Positions 51,306 to 60,814 of a stretch of 64,000 nt of DNA are shown here, one piece after another. The position numbers and the translations under genes are program-made. Each line of letters opens with the position of its first letter. The stretch's first letter is position 1. The notes under the pieces are model-generated. The model ran no database searches. It saw nothing but the letters and a program-made list of their open reading frames with translations, and had not been told where the DNA came from. The stretch is from contig JAYRZB010000004.1 in NCBI GenBank assembly GCA_041916675.1, positions 62,001 through 126,000 on the forward strand. The letters are read 5' to 3'. This stretch comes from JAYRZB01 sp041916675. Its GTDB lineage: Bacteria; Pseudomonadota; Alphaproteobacteria; Rhizobiales; Devosiaceae.

Positions 51306-53012
51306 ATGGCCATGATCACCGAACCAAACCCCACAATCACGCTTGAAGGCGCGCGCATTTCGCGCGGCAACCTGACCAGGGCTCGCATCCGCTGGGTCAT
51401 TCTGGCTCTGCTGATCATGTTCGGCATCGTGGGTGGACGACTCATACAGCTCGGTTCAGTCGTTGCTGACTCAACCATTGAAGGTCAGACGCGTGACGTG
51501 ATCACGGCGACCCGCCCGGCGATCCTGGATCGCAACGGGCTGGAGATGGCTGTCGATATCCGCGTGCCTTCGCTTTATGCAGAGCCGCGCCGCATCATCG
51601 ACGTCGACGAGGCGGTCGAGAAACTGTCGGAAGTGATGCCCGATATCAATCGCGACTGGCTGCGCAAGCGCCTCACTGGCGACAAGGGCTTTGTCTGGGT
51701 CAAGCGCGAGCTCACGCCGGCCTTGCAGGAGCGTATTCTGCGCCTTGGCATCCCCGGGCTCGACTTCCTAACCGAAAGCAAGCGCTTTTACCCCGCCGGT
51801 CCCGAGGCGGCCCACGTGCTCGGCGCGGTCAATATTGACAATCAGGGTATTGCCGGCATCGAGCGTCATATGGACGCTGAGGATGTGGCGTTGCTGCAGT
51901 CGATCGGACTGGCAAGGGGGCAGGAACTCACGCCTGTCGAGCTTTCCATCGATCTGCGCGTGCAGCACGCCATGCGCCAGCAGCTTGTGGACTCGCTCAC
52001 CCGCTATCAGGCCGTGGCTGCTGCCGGGGTGATGCTGGATATCCGCACCGGCGAAGTCATCGCCATGGCCTCGCTCCCCGATTTTGATCCCAACGATCCG
52101 GCGACCGCGCTTCTCGAAGGCCGCATGAACCGGATCACCGCGGGCAAGTTCGAGCTCGGTTCGACGATGAAAACGGTCACGATCGCTGGTGCGCTGGATA
52201 GCGGCCGGGTCAAGATCACGGACACATTCGATGCCCGGTTCGGCGTGCGTTTCGGGCGCTTCACTATCGACGATTTCCACGGCAAGCACCGCATCCTGTC
52301 GCTGCCCGAGGTCTATAAGTACTCTTCCAATATCGGCACCATCCATATCATGCAGGCGCTGGGCAAGGATGACTTCCGCGCCTTCCTGACCCGCATCGGC
52401 TTTGATGCGCCGCTGGCACTTGAGTTGCCCGAGAAGACCCGCTCGAACGTACCCGCCAGATTCTCCGAGATTGTTGCAGCCACCGCTTCGTTCGGTCACG
52501 GCCTAAGCATCACGCCCATGCACATGGCCTCGGCGATGGCGGCGTTCGTCAACGATGGCAACTATGTTCAGCCCACCATGTACAAGCGCTCGCTCGAAGA
52601 GGCGCGCGCCATGTATGTGCCGATCATCAAGCCGGAAACCAGCCGCTACATGCGCTACCTGATGCGCCTGAATGCGCTGGAGGGGTCCGGGTCACGCATG
52701 AACAAGATGGCCGATGGCTATCGTACCGGCGGCAAGACCGGCACGGCTGAGAAGGTTGTTGAGGGCCGGTACGCAGTGGGCAAGAACCTGAACGTGTTTG
52801 CCTCGGCTTTCCCGATGGATAACCCACGTTATGCTATGGTTATCCTGGTTGATGAGCCAAAACGCGAAAACGAGCAGTCGGGCACCACCGCTGGCTGGAA
52901 TGCCGGTGAAGTCACGGGGAGAATCGTGGCACAGGTGGCGCCGATGCTGGGTATCGCGCCGGATTTCAGTGAAATGACCGATGCCGCTCTGCTGCCGGTG
53001 GAACTGCGCTAA
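51306..53012 (+). CDS. ftsI: Peptidoglycan transpeptidase FtsI (PBP3)
   Basis: A 568-residue class B penicillin-binding protein. An N-terminal membrane helix (WVILALLIMFGIVGG, residues 30-44) precedes the dimerisation region and the transpeptidase domain. Active-site motifs: S286-T-M-K289 (FELGSTMKTV), SSN at 340-342 (YKYSSNIG) and K477-T-G (GGKTGTAEK). It crosslinks septal peptidoglycan and is the target of septation-blocking beta-lactams. Its stop is 25 bases before the chosen murE start. Confidence 0.96.
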   Translation: MAMITEPNPTITLEGARISRGNLTRARIRWVILALLIMFGIVGGRLIQLGSVVADSTIEGQTRDVITATRPAILDRNGLEMAVDIRVPSLYAEPRRIIDVDEAVEKLSEVMPDINRDWLRKRLTGDKGFVWVKRELTPALQERILRLGIPGLDFLTESKRFYPAGPEAAHVLGAVNIDNQGIAGIERHMDAEDVALLQSIGLARGQELTPVELSIDLRVQHAMRQQLVDSLTRYQAVAAAGVMLDIRTGEVIAMASLPDFDPNDPATALLEGRMNRITAGKFELGSTMKTVTIAGALDSGRVKITDTFDARFGVRFGRFTIDDFHGKHRILSLPEVYKYSSNIGTIHIMQALGKDDFRAFLTRIGFDAPLALELPEKTRSNVPARFSEIVAATASFGHGLSITPMHMASAMAAFVNDGNYVQPTMYKRSLEEARAMYVPIIKPETSRYMRYLMRLNALEGSGSRMNKMADGYRTGGKTGTAEKVVEGRYAVGKNLNVFASAFPMDNPRYAMVILVDEPKRENEQSGTTAGWNAGEVTGRIVAQVAPMLGIAPDFSEMTDAALLPVELR

Positions 53013-53036
53013 TTGGGTCCAGAAGGATTGCCCGCC

Positions 53037-54479
53037 TTGTCATACGCACTCGCCTATCTGCTTGAAGGTTGTGGCAGCCCGATTCCCGCATTGACCGATA
53101 TTGAAGGCGTCAATGCCGACAGCCGAGCGATTGCGCAGGGCGACGCGTTTTTTGCCCTGCCCGGCACGGCAGCGCATGGCAATGCCTTTGCGTCCGACGC
53201 GGTCAAACGCGGTGCAAAAGTGTTGGTCACCGACCGGCGCCCCGAGTCTGACCCCGGCGTGCCTGTTGTCCTGGTGGAAGATGTGCGCGCCGCCTATGCC
53301 CGCGCCGCATCACGCCAGTTCGCCCCTCAGCCCGCCACTGTGGTTGCGGTCACCGGAACCAATGGCAAAACCTCCGTTGCCTCGTTCGTGCGCCAGATCT
53401 GGGCCGGTTGCGGCCTGCATTCGGCCAGCATTGGCACGCTTGGCGTTGAAACCTCGGACGGGCTCATTCCGGGCGAACTGACCACCCCGGATTCGCTGTC
53501 CCTGCACCGCGATCTGGCGCGGCTGCGGACTTTGGGAATTGACCATGTCGCCATGGAGGCCTCAAGTCACGGCCTCGACCAGCGCCGCTTGGACGGCTTG
53601 CGGTTCCGCGCCGTCGGGTTCACCAATCTCAGCCGCGATCACCTCGATTACCACCCGGATATGGCACACTACGCCAATGCCAAGCTGCGGCTCTTCACCG
53701 ACCTTCTGGCCGATGGCGGCGCGGCGGTGGTCAATACCGACGACGAAGAACATCAGCCCTTCATGTTTGCAGCGCTCGATCGTGGGGCGCAACTTCTGAC
53801 AGTGGGGCGCGAGGGTGCTTTTTTCGAGATCACCGAGGTGACGATCGAGGGCTACGGTCAGCGGGTGCATGGTCGGCTCGTGGGAGAGCATGTCAGCTTC
53901 TATCTGCCGCTGACAGGCAGCTTCCAGGCCAGCAATGCGGTCATGGCGCTGGCCCTGGCCATTGCATCGGGTGCCCCGCAGGATCTTGCCCTTGCCGCAG
54001 TCACCACCCTGAAGGGCGCTAAAGGGCGGCTCGAACTGGTGGCCGAGCACAATGGCGCTGCTATATTTGTTGACTATTCGCACAAGCCCGTGGCGCTCGA
54101 AACGGCACTCACCTCGCTCCGGCCATATGCGACCAACAAGCTGCATGTCGTGTTCGGCGCCGGTGGCGACCGCGACAAGGGCAAGCGCCCCATGATGGGC
54201 GCGGTGGCCGAGCGCCTCGCCGACCGCATCACCATCACCGATGATAATCCGCGCACCGAAGATGCCGCAACCATTCGCAGCGAAGTCAGGGCTGCTGCGC
54301 CATCGGCGCGTGAAATTGGCGACCGGCGCGAGGCCATCATTGATGCTGTGCGTCAGCTGCAGCCCGGGGATGTGCTGGTCGTGGCGGGCAAAGGTCACGA
54401 GGACTATCAGATCATCGGCAAGACCAAGCATCACTTCTCCGACCACGAAGTTGTGCTTGAGGCTGTCGGCCCACGCTGA
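53037..54479 (+). CDS. murE: UDP-N-acetylmuramoyl-tripeptide ligase MurE (meso-diaminopimelate type)
   Basis: The frame opens directly after the ftsI stop; I chose the TTG at 53037 because AAGGA lies nine bases upstream (other in-frame TTGs at 53013 and 53028 are possible). The 480-residue ligase has the ATP loop VVAVTGTNGKTSVASF, the segment HVAMEASSHGLDQRRLDGLR and the DNPR motif in TITDDNPRTED that selects meso-diaminopimelate rather than lysine. It makes the third residue of the peptidoglycan peptide. Its stop shares a base with the murF start. Confidence 0.93.
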   Translation: MSYALAYLLEGCGSPIPALTDIEGVNADSRAIAQGDAFFALPGTAAHGNAFASDAVKRGAKVLVTDRRPESDPGVPVVLVEDVRAAYARAASRQFAPQPATVVAVTGTNGKTSVASFVRQIWAGCGLHSASIGTLGVETSDGLIPGELTTPDSLSLHRDLARLRTLGIDHVAMEASSHGLDQRRLDGLRFRAVGFTNLSRDHLDYHPDMAHYANAKLRLFTDLLADGGAAVVNTDDEEHQPFMFAALDRGAQLLTVGREGAFFEITEVTIEGYGQRVHGRLVGEHVSFYLPLTGSFQASNAVMALALAIASGAPQDLALAAVTTLKGAKGRLELVAEHNGAAIFVDYSHKPVALETALTSLRPYATNKLHVVFGAGGDRDKGKRPMMGAVAERLADRITITDDNPRTEDAATIRSEVRAAAPSAREIGDRREAIIDAVRQLQPGDVLVVAGKGHEDYQIIGKTKHHFSDHEVVLEAVGPR

Positions 54480-55873
54480 TGGCAAGGCTCTTCAGCGTTG
54501 GTGAAGTGCTTGAGGCCACGGGTGGCAGGGGCGAGGGCCTCTCACATGAAGGCATCTGCTCGATTTCGATCGACTCCCGCGAAATCGGCCCTGACGCCTT
54601 GTTCGTTGCCATCAAGGGCGATGTTCATGATGGGCACGACTTCGTCCGCACGGCCATTGCCAATGGCGCCGTCGCGGCCCTGGTCAGCCAGGAAAAGGCG
54701 GTTGATCTCGGCGACAAGCTGATCATCGTTCCCGATGCGCTGGCAGGACTGGTCAATCTGGCGCGTGCCAGCCGAAATCGCAGCGCCGCCCGCATCGTCG
54801 GTGTCACCGGTAGTGTCGGCAAAACCACCACCAAGGAAGCGATCCGCACCATTTTTGAGATGGCCGGTCCCTCGCATGCTTCGATCCGCAGTTTCAACAA
54901 TCACTGGGGCGTGCCGCTGATGCTGGCCCGCATGCCGCCTGAGACCCGATATGCGGTCTTTGAAATGGGCATGAATCACGCTCACGAAATCACGCCATTG
55001 AGCCGGCTCGTGCGCCCGCATGTCGCGGTTATCACTGCAATTGCCCCCGCTCACCTCGAAACGCTCGGCTCGCTCGAGGCCATCGCGGATGCCAAGTCTG
55101 AAATCTTCGATGGGCTCGAACCCGGTGGAACGGCCGTCATCAATACCGACCATGGCCACCTCGACCGCCTGCTGGCTGCAGCGCACAGTGCGAATGTCGG
55201 CAAGATCATCACCTTCGGCTTCGCGCCTGGCGCCGACTGGCACATCGAGGACATTCGAACCGATGGTGTGATGTCGATTGCACGCGTGCGCCATGGCAGC
55301 GAGAGCATTGAATTTGCCATCGGTGCCCACGGTCGGCACATGGTGTCCAATGCCCTGGCCGCCCTGATTGTTGCTAATGAGTGCGGGATAGGGCGCGCTG
55401 CCGCGATTGAGGCTCTTGCCGGTTTCGGCGCCCAGGAGGGGCGAGGGCTTCGCCATGTGCTCGGGCCCGCAGAAAAGCCTCTGGTGCTGACCGACGAGAG
55501 TTACAATGCCAATGTTGCCTCGATGCGCGCGGCAATGGAAGTCTTCGCGCAACAGAAGGCAGTGGGTGGCCAGAAGATCCTCGTTCTGGCAGACATGCTG
55601 GAATTGGGACCGCAAGGGCCCGCGATGCATGAAAGCCTGGCTGACGCGGTTAGAGCGACGGGCGCAGACCGGGTGTATCTGATCGGTCCGCAAATGGCGG
55701 CGCTTGCTGCTGCGCTTGGGCCCGGGATGGTCGCCGGACAGGCGCTGACCACGCAAGAGATCGCGGAAAGCCTTGTAAACAGCCTTGCCTATGGCGACGC
55801 GATTATGGTCAAAGGGTCCAACGGAATGAAGCTCGGAGCGCTGGTCCGCCGTATTCGCGACCAATTCGCCTGA
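54479..55873 (+). CDS. murF: UDP-N-acetylmuramoyl-tripeptide:D-alanyl-D-alanine ligase MurF
   Basis: A 464-residue Mur ligase: SIDSREIGPDALFVAIKGDV near the N-terminus, the ATP loop IVGVTGSVGKTTTKEAIRTI, SFNNHWGVPLMLARMP, FEMGMNHAHEI and the C-terminal LTDESYNANVASMRAAMEVF. It adds D-Ala-D-Ala to the UDP-MurNAc-tripeptide. The start (ATG at 54479) overlaps the murE stop as TGATG. Confidence 0.96.
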   Translation: MARLFSVGEVLEATGGRGEGLSHEGICSISIDSREIGPDALFVAIKGDVHDGHDFVRTAIANGAVAALVSQEKAVDLGDKLIIVPDALAGLVNLARASRNRSAARIVGVTGSVGKTTTKEAIRTIFEMAGPSHASIRSFNNHWGVPLMLARMPPETRYAVFEMGMNHAHEITPLSRLVRPHVAVITAIAPAHLETLGSLEAIADAKSEIFDGLEPGGTAVINTDHGHLDRLLAAAHSANVGKIITFGFAPGADWHIEDIRTDGVMSIARVRHGSESIEFAIGAHGRHMVSNALAALIVANECGIGRAAAIEALAGFGAQEGRGLRHVLGPAEKPLVLTDESYNANVASMRAAMEVFAQQKAVGGQKILVLADMLELGPQGPAMHESLADAVRATGADRVYLIGPQMAALAAALGPGMVAGQALTTQEIAESLVNSLAYGDAIMVKGSNGMKLGALVRRIRDQFA

Positions 55874-55907
55874 TCGAGTTCGCGCTGGGACGAGGACACA
55901 CCGATCC

Positions 55908-56993
55908 ATGTTGTATTTTCTCGGGCAGTTGGGCGACGGCCTCAGCGCTCTGAACGTTTTCCGCTACATCACTTTCCGCACCGCCGGCGCCGTGATGACT
56001 TCCCTGTTCTTCGTATTCCTTTTCGGTCCCGGCATGATCGCGCTGCTGCGCATCAAGCAGGGGCGCGGACAGCCGATCCGAGAAGATGGTCCGGCAAGCC
56101 ACCTGCTGACCAAGAAGGGCACGCCTACCATGGGCGGCCTGATGATCCTGGCGGGTGCACTGGTGTCGATCCTCTTATGGGCGAACCTGACCAACGGCTA
56201 TGTCTGGGTCGTGCTTATGGTCACAGTTCTGTTCGGTGCCATCGGGTTTTACGACGACTATCTCAAGGTCACACGCATGTCGCACAAGGGCTTTGGGGGC
56301 CGGCAACGGCTGCTGCTTGAGGCTGTGATTGCCGGTGTCGCCTGCCTGATGATTGCCAACATGGGCGAGCCTCCGTTTGCCAACTCGCTGCTGTTTCCGT
56401 TCGTGAAGGGCCTCGCCCTCAATCTTGGCTGGTTCTTCTTTGCATTCGGTGCCTTTGTCATCGTGGGGGCAGGCAATTCGGTGAACATGACTGACGGCCT
56501 CGATGGCCTTGCCATCGTTCCGGTCATGATCGCAGCGGGCTGCTTTGGCCTGATCGCCTACCTCGTGGGGTCGCAGACTTTTTCGGACTACCTGCTGGTC
56601 AACTACGTGCCGGGCACGGGTGAACTGGCCGTTGTCTGCGGCGCGCTGATCGGGGCCGGGCTCGGCTTCCTTTGGTTCAATGCGCCACCGGCCCAGATCT
56701 TTATGGGCGACACGGGTTCACTTGCCCTGGGTGGTGCGTTGGGCACCATCGCGGTAGCCACCAAGCACGAAATCGTCCTCGCCATCATCGGTGGGCTGTT
56801 CGTGCTTGAGGCGGTTTCGGTGATTGTGCAGGTCGCCTCGTTCAAGCTCACTGGCAAGCGCGTATTCCGCATGGCGCCGATCCACCATCATTTCGAGCAC
56901 CTTGGCTGGACTGAAAGCCAGGTTGTGATCCGCTTCTGGATCATCGCCTTCGTGCTTGCCCTGATTGGGCTCAGCTCGCTCAAGCTGCGTTAA
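55908..56993 (+). CDS. mraY: Phospho-N-acetylmuramoyl-pentapeptide transferase MraY
   Basis: A 361-residue, ten-helix enzyme making lipid I. Conserved loops are HLLTKKGTPTMGGLMILAGA, GFYDDYLKVTRMSHKGFGGR with the DD pair, VNMTDGLDGLAIVPVMIA, WFNAPPAQIFMGDTGSLALG and MAPIHHHFEHLGWTESQVVI. Length matches the family (360). 34 bases after murF. In most alphaproteobacteria the next gene is murD; here it is ftsW after 122 bases. Confidence 0.97.
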   Translation: MLYFLGQLGDGLSALNVFRYITFRTAGAVMTSLFFVFLFGPGMIALLRIKQGRGQPIREDGPASHLLTKKGTPTMGGLMILAGALVSILLWANLTNGYVWVVLMVTVLFGAIGFYDDYLKVTRMSHKGFGGRQRLLLEAVIAGVACLMIANMGEPPFANSLLFPFVKGLALNLGWFFFAFGAFVIVGAGNSVNMTDGLDGLAIVPVMIAAGCFGLIAYLVGSQTFSDYLLVNYVPGTGELAVVCGALIGAGLGFLWFNAPPAQIFMGDTGSLALGGALGTIAVATKHEIVLAIIGGLFVLEAVSVIVQVASFKLTGKRVFRMAPIHHHFEHLGWTESQVVIRFWIIAFVLALIGLSSLKLR

Positions 56994-57115
56994 CCAGTCA
57001 CGGCCGGGATTCGCATTTTGCGTTTCCCGGTGACAACCTGGTAACCATCCCGGCCTTAGATTGGTAGCCGAAGCCCTCACTCTCGGGAGGCCGCCCATCC
57101 GGGCGGCACCAATCC

Positions 57116-58276
57116 ATGTTCGCACGCGAAAACAAGACGCCGATCGCCGAATGGTGGTGGACGATTGACAAGGAATTGCTGGCGGCTCTTGTGCTGCTCA
57201 TGGCGTGCGGTGTGGTTCTGAGTTTTGCGGCGAGCCCACCCGTCGCCGAGCGCCTCGGCCTTAGCCAGTGGCATTTCATCATCCGCCACGCGCTCTTTAC
57301 CATCCCGGCCCTGCTGGTCATGGTTGGGGCCTCGCTGATGACCATGCGGCAGACCCGCATCTGGGCGCTCGCCTGCCTCGTCGTTTCCATTGCGCTCTTG
57401 TGGGCGACGCTGAAGTTGGGTGTGGAAGTGAAGGGTGCCAAGCGCTGGATTTCGGCTGCCGGTCAGTCGATCCAGCCGTCAGAGTTCGTCAAGCCGGCGT
57501 TTGCCGTGATTGGAGCTTGGCTGTTCTCGGAGGCCATGATCCATCGCGGCATGCCAGGACGCCTGATCGCCAGCGTCCTGATGGTTGTCATCGTGCTCGG
57601 TCTCCTGCTCCAGCCCGACCTTGGGCAGACGGCACTGGTGCTGGCGACCTGGGCGGCGTTGCTGTTCCTCTCAGGCATTTCCTGGTGGATCATTATGGCG
57701 CTCATGGGCAGCGCCGTCGTCGGCGGCTTTGGCGCCTACATATTCTTTCCGCACTTCGCCAAGCGCATCGATACCTTCCTCAATCCAGAGGGTGGCGGGA
57801 ATACCTATCAGATCGACCGGGCGCTCTCCTCGCTGCTCGAAGGCGGCTGGTTCGGGCGCGGCCCCGGTGAATCAGTGGCGAAAAAGCTCATTCCCGATGC
57901 TCATGCGGACTACGTGTTCTCGGCTGCGGCGGGCGAATTCGGCATCCTGTTCTGCCTCGTGCTGGTGGGCCTGATTGCCTTCATCGTCATCCGCGCCTTG
58001 ATCGCCGCACAGAGCCAATCAAGCCTGTTCGCCCGGCTGGCGGCGTCGACCTTAGCCATTCAGTTCGGCCTGCAGTCAGCAATCAACCTGATGGTGAACC
58101 TCAACCTCATTCCGCCCAAGGGCATGACGCTCCCATTCGTTTCCTATGGCGGTACTTCGATGATCGCCATTGCCTTCGGGGCAGGGCTGCTGCTGGCGCT
58201 CACCCGCAAGAAACCCGAGGAGCGTATGGTCACTGGCCTGCCTGCCTATCGCAGCGCCCTGGCGGCCGCAGAATGA
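57116..58276 (+). CDS. ftsW: SEDS peptidoglycan glycosyltransferase FtsW
   Basis: A 386-residue multipass protein with the SEDS signatures: GAKRWISAAGQSIQPSEFVK, VIVLGLLLQPDLGQTALVL, FGRGPGESVAKKLIPDAHAD, YVFSAAAGEFGILFCLVLVG and GMTLPFVSYGGTSMIAIA with the conserved catalytic-site aspartate in the HADY loop. It polymerises septal glycan with FtsI. The 122-base leader suggests its own promoter. The murG start overlaps its stop by four bases. Confidence 0.95.
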   Translation: MFARENKTPIAEWWWTIDKELLAALVLLMACGVVLSFAASPPVAERLGLSQWHFIIRHALFTIPALLVMVGASLMTMRQTRIWALACLVVSIALLWATLKLGVEVKGAKRWISAAGQSIQPSEFVKPAFAVIGAWLFSEAMIHRGMPGRLIASVLMVVIVLGLLLQPDLGQTALVLATWAALLFLSGISWWIIMALMGSAVVGGFGAYIFFPHFAKRIDTFLNPEGGGNTYQIDRALSSLLEGGWFGRGPGESVAKKLIPDAHADYVFSAAAGEFGILFCLVLVGLIAFIVIRALIAAQSQSSLFARLAASTLAIQFGLQSAINLMVNLNLIPPKGMTLPFVSYGGTSMIAIAFGAGLLLALTRKKPEERMVTGLPAYRSALAAAE

Positions 58277-59364
58277 GCCTGTTTGTCCTGATTGCAGGCG
58301 GCACCGGCGGGCATCTGTTCCCGGCCATGGCCCTGGCGCAGGAACTGCGTCGGCGCGGGCACGATATCCACCTGATGACCGATCACCGCGTCACAGGCTA
58401 TGGCGACCAGTTTCCGGCCAGCGCCATTCACATCGTGCCCTCGGCAACGCCCTCGATCCGCAATCCGCTTAAATTCGCCGTTGCCGGCGCCAAGATTGCC
58501 TGGGGAACCTGGGTTGCCATGGGCATGCTGGGCAAGATCAAACCCAGCGCTGTGATCGGCTTCGGCGGCTATCCGACCTTCCCGCCGTTCCTCGCTGCCT
58601 CTGTGCGGCGAATCCCGGGAATCCTGCACGAGCAGAATGCCGTGATGGGCCGGGCCAATCGGGCCCTTGGTCGTTTTGCCAGCACGCTGGCCCTGAGCTT
58701 TGCCAGAACCCGGCATGCCGAAGCCTTTGGCACCAAGGTTGAACTCACCGGCAACCCGGTCCGCGACCGGGTGCGTGCGATCAGCGATACTCCCTATCCT
58801 GGCCTTGATGCAGATGCGCCGTTCAAGCTCGTGATTTTCGGCGGCAGCCAGGGCGCACGTGCTTTCGCCGACCTCGTGCCACCTGCCGTTGCCATGCTGC
58901 CCCCTGACCTTCGGTCACGGCTTCGCATCGTGCAGCAGTGCCGTGCCGAAGATCTCGATCGTGTCGCTGAAGCCTACCGGCAGGCCAAAGTGAATGTCGA
59001 GCTCGCTGCGTTCTTTAACGACCTGCCCGAGCGGATTGCACAGGGGCATCTCGTCATTGGGCGTTCGGGTGCCTCGACCATTGCGGAACTCTGCGTCATC
59101 GGTCGGCCGGCGATCCTGGTGCCGCTGCCCGGCTCCATTGATGCCGATCAGGCCAACAATGCCCGCGTCGTCGAAGCCGCCGGGGGTGGATGGCTTTGCG
59201 AACAGGCCACGCTTTCGCCGCTTTCCCTTGCGACTCGCCTCGAGACATTGATGCGCGCGCCAGACCAGCTTATGGCTGCGGCGGCAGCGGCCAAGGGGCT
59301 GGGTCAGCCGCAGGCGGTGGAGCGGCTCGCAGACCTTGCCGAACGGATCGGCGCAGGCCGGTGA
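58273..59364 (+). CDS. murG: Undecaprenyl-PP-MurNAc-pentapeptide-UDPGlcNAc GlcNAc transferase MurG
   Basis: A 363-residue GT28 enzyme making lipid II on the cytosolic face. G loops: AGGTGGHLFPAMALAQELRR and IFGGSQGARAFADLVP; others are IGFGGYPTFPPFLAA, HEQNAVMGRANRAL and VIGRSGASTIAELCVIGRPA. Length is normal. Four-base overlap with ftsW; murC starts 25 bases after its stop. Confidence 0.96.
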   Translation: MSLFVLIAGGTGGHLFPAMALAQELRRRGHDIHLMTDHRVTGYGDQFPASAIHIVPSATPSIRNPLKFAVAGAKIAWGTWVAMGMLGKIKPSAVIGFGGYPTFPPFLAASVRRIPGILHEQNAVMGRANRALGRFASTLALSFARTRHAEAFGTKVELTGNPVRDRVRAISDTPYPGLDADAPFKLVIFGGSQGARAFADLVPPAVAMLPPDLRSRLRIVQQCRAEDLDRVAEAYRQAKVNVELAAFFNDLPERIAQGHLVIGRSGASTIAELCVIGRPAILVPLPGSIDADQANNARVVEAAGGGWLCEQATLSPLSLATRLETLMRAPDQLMAAAAAAKGLGQPQAVERLADLAERIGAGR

Positions 59365-59389
59365 ACACGGACTTTACGGGGGACTACTC

Positions 59390-60814
59390 ATGAAAATGCC
59401 GCGCAACATCGGGCCGGTGCACTTCATCGGCATTGGCGGCATCGGCATGAGCGGCATCGCCGAAATCCTGCACAATCAGGGCTATGTCGTGCGTGGATCA
59501 GACGCAGCCGCAAACCCCAATGTGCAGCGGCTGCGCGACATGGGCATTGTCGTTGAAATCGGCCAGAAAGCCGAAAATCTGAAAGACGCTGCTGTTGTCG
59601 TGGTGTCGTCGGCGATCAAGAAGGACAACCCCGAGTTGCAGGCGGCGCGGGCCCGGGCGCTCCCCGTTGTGCGGCGCGCCGAAATGCTTGCCGAAATCAT
59701 GCGTTTCAAAAATGCCATCGCCATCGGCGGCACTCACGGCAAGACGACGACCACAACGCTGGTGGCCACACTCCTCGATGCCGGCAATCTAGACCCCACC
59801 GTCATTAACGGCGGCATCATCAACGCTTACGGGACCAACGCCCGGCTTGGTGATGGCGAGTGGATGGTGGTGGAGGCTGACGAAAGCGATGGCACCTTTG
59901 TCAAACTGCCTGCCGATGTGGCGGTGGTCACCAATATCGATCCCGAGCATCTCGATCACTACAAGGATTTCGCCGGGGTCAAGCAGGCCTTCCTCAACTT
60001 TGTCGAGAACGTGCCGTTCTATGGCTTTGCCGTCATGTGCCTCGACCATCCCGAGGTGCAGGCACTGGTCGGCGAGATCAAAGATCGCCGCGTCATCACT
60101 TATGGCCGCAATCCGCAGGCGGATGTACGCCTTGTCGATCTTGAAGTGATCGACGGCATTTCGCACTTCGCCGTCGAAATCCGCGACCGCATCCGCCTCA
60201 CCCAGTTGCGGATCGATGGGCTGCAACTGCCGATGCCTGGCGAGCACAATGCGCTCAATGCCACCGCCGCAATCGCGGTGGCCGACCAACTGCATGTACC
60301 CGCAGAAGCGATCCGCAAGGGGCTCAAGACTTTCTCAGGCGTCAAGCGCCGCTTCACCAAGACCGGGACCGTCGGTGGCATCACCGTGATCGATGATTAC
60401 GGTCATCACCCGGTCGAAATCGCGTCGGTGCTGCGCGCCGCCCGGCAATCGGCCAAGGGCGATGTAATTGCCGTTGTCCAGCCTCATCGCTATTCGCGGC
60501 TCAATGACCTGTTCGATGATTTCTCGGCCTGCTTCAACGATGCCGACACGGTGATTGTCGCACCGGTCTACGCCGCCGGTGAGCAGCCGATTCCCGGCGT
60601 CACGCATGAGGAACTCGTCACCCGCATCCGCGCACGCGGTCACCGAGACGCACGAGTGATCGACCGCCCAGAGGCGCTGGCCCCGCTGATTGCCAGCCGC
60701 GCCAACGAAGGTGACTATGTCGTGTGCCTTGGCGCCGGCAACATCACGCAGTGGGCCGCTGCGCTCCCCGGCGAACTGGGCGCGCTGACCGGCAAGGACG
60801 TGGTTCTGCCATGA
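59390..60814 (+). CDS. murC: UDP-N-acetylmuramate:L-alanine ligase MurC
   Basis: The ATG at 59390 (MKMPRNIGPVHFIGIGGIGM) follows GGGGGA by about seven bases; an earlier frame start overlaps murG and is discarded. The 474-residue ligase has the N-terminal GIGGIGMSGIAEIL UDP site, the ATP loop AIGGTHGKTTTTTLVATLL, VVEADESDGTFVKLPADV and IDDYGHHPVEIASVLRAAR. It adds the first peptide residue to UDP-MurNAc. Stop overlaps the murB start (ATGA). Confidence 0.96.
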   Translation: MKMPRNIGPVHFIGIGGIGMSGIAEILHNQGYVVRGSDAAANPNVQRLRDMGIVVEIGQKAENLKDAAVVVVSSAIKKDNPELQAARARALPVVRRAEMLAEIMRFKNAIAIGGTHGKTTTTTLVATLLDAGNLDPTVINGGIINAYGTNARLGDGEWMVVEADESDGTFVKLPADVAVVTNIDPEHLDHYKDFAGVKQAFLNFVENVPFYGFAVMCLDHPEVQALVGEIKDRRVITYGRNPQADVRLVDLEVIDGISHFAVEIRDRIRLTQLRIDGLQLPMPGEHNALNATAAIAVADQLHVPAEAIRKGLKTFSGVKRRFTKTGTVGGITVIDDYGHHPVEIASVLRAARQSAKGDVIAVVQPHRYSRLNDLFDDFSACFNDADTVIVAPVYAAGEQPIPGVTHEELVTRIRARGHRDARVIDRPEALAPLIASRANEGDYVVCLGAGNITQWAAALPGELGALTGKDVVLP

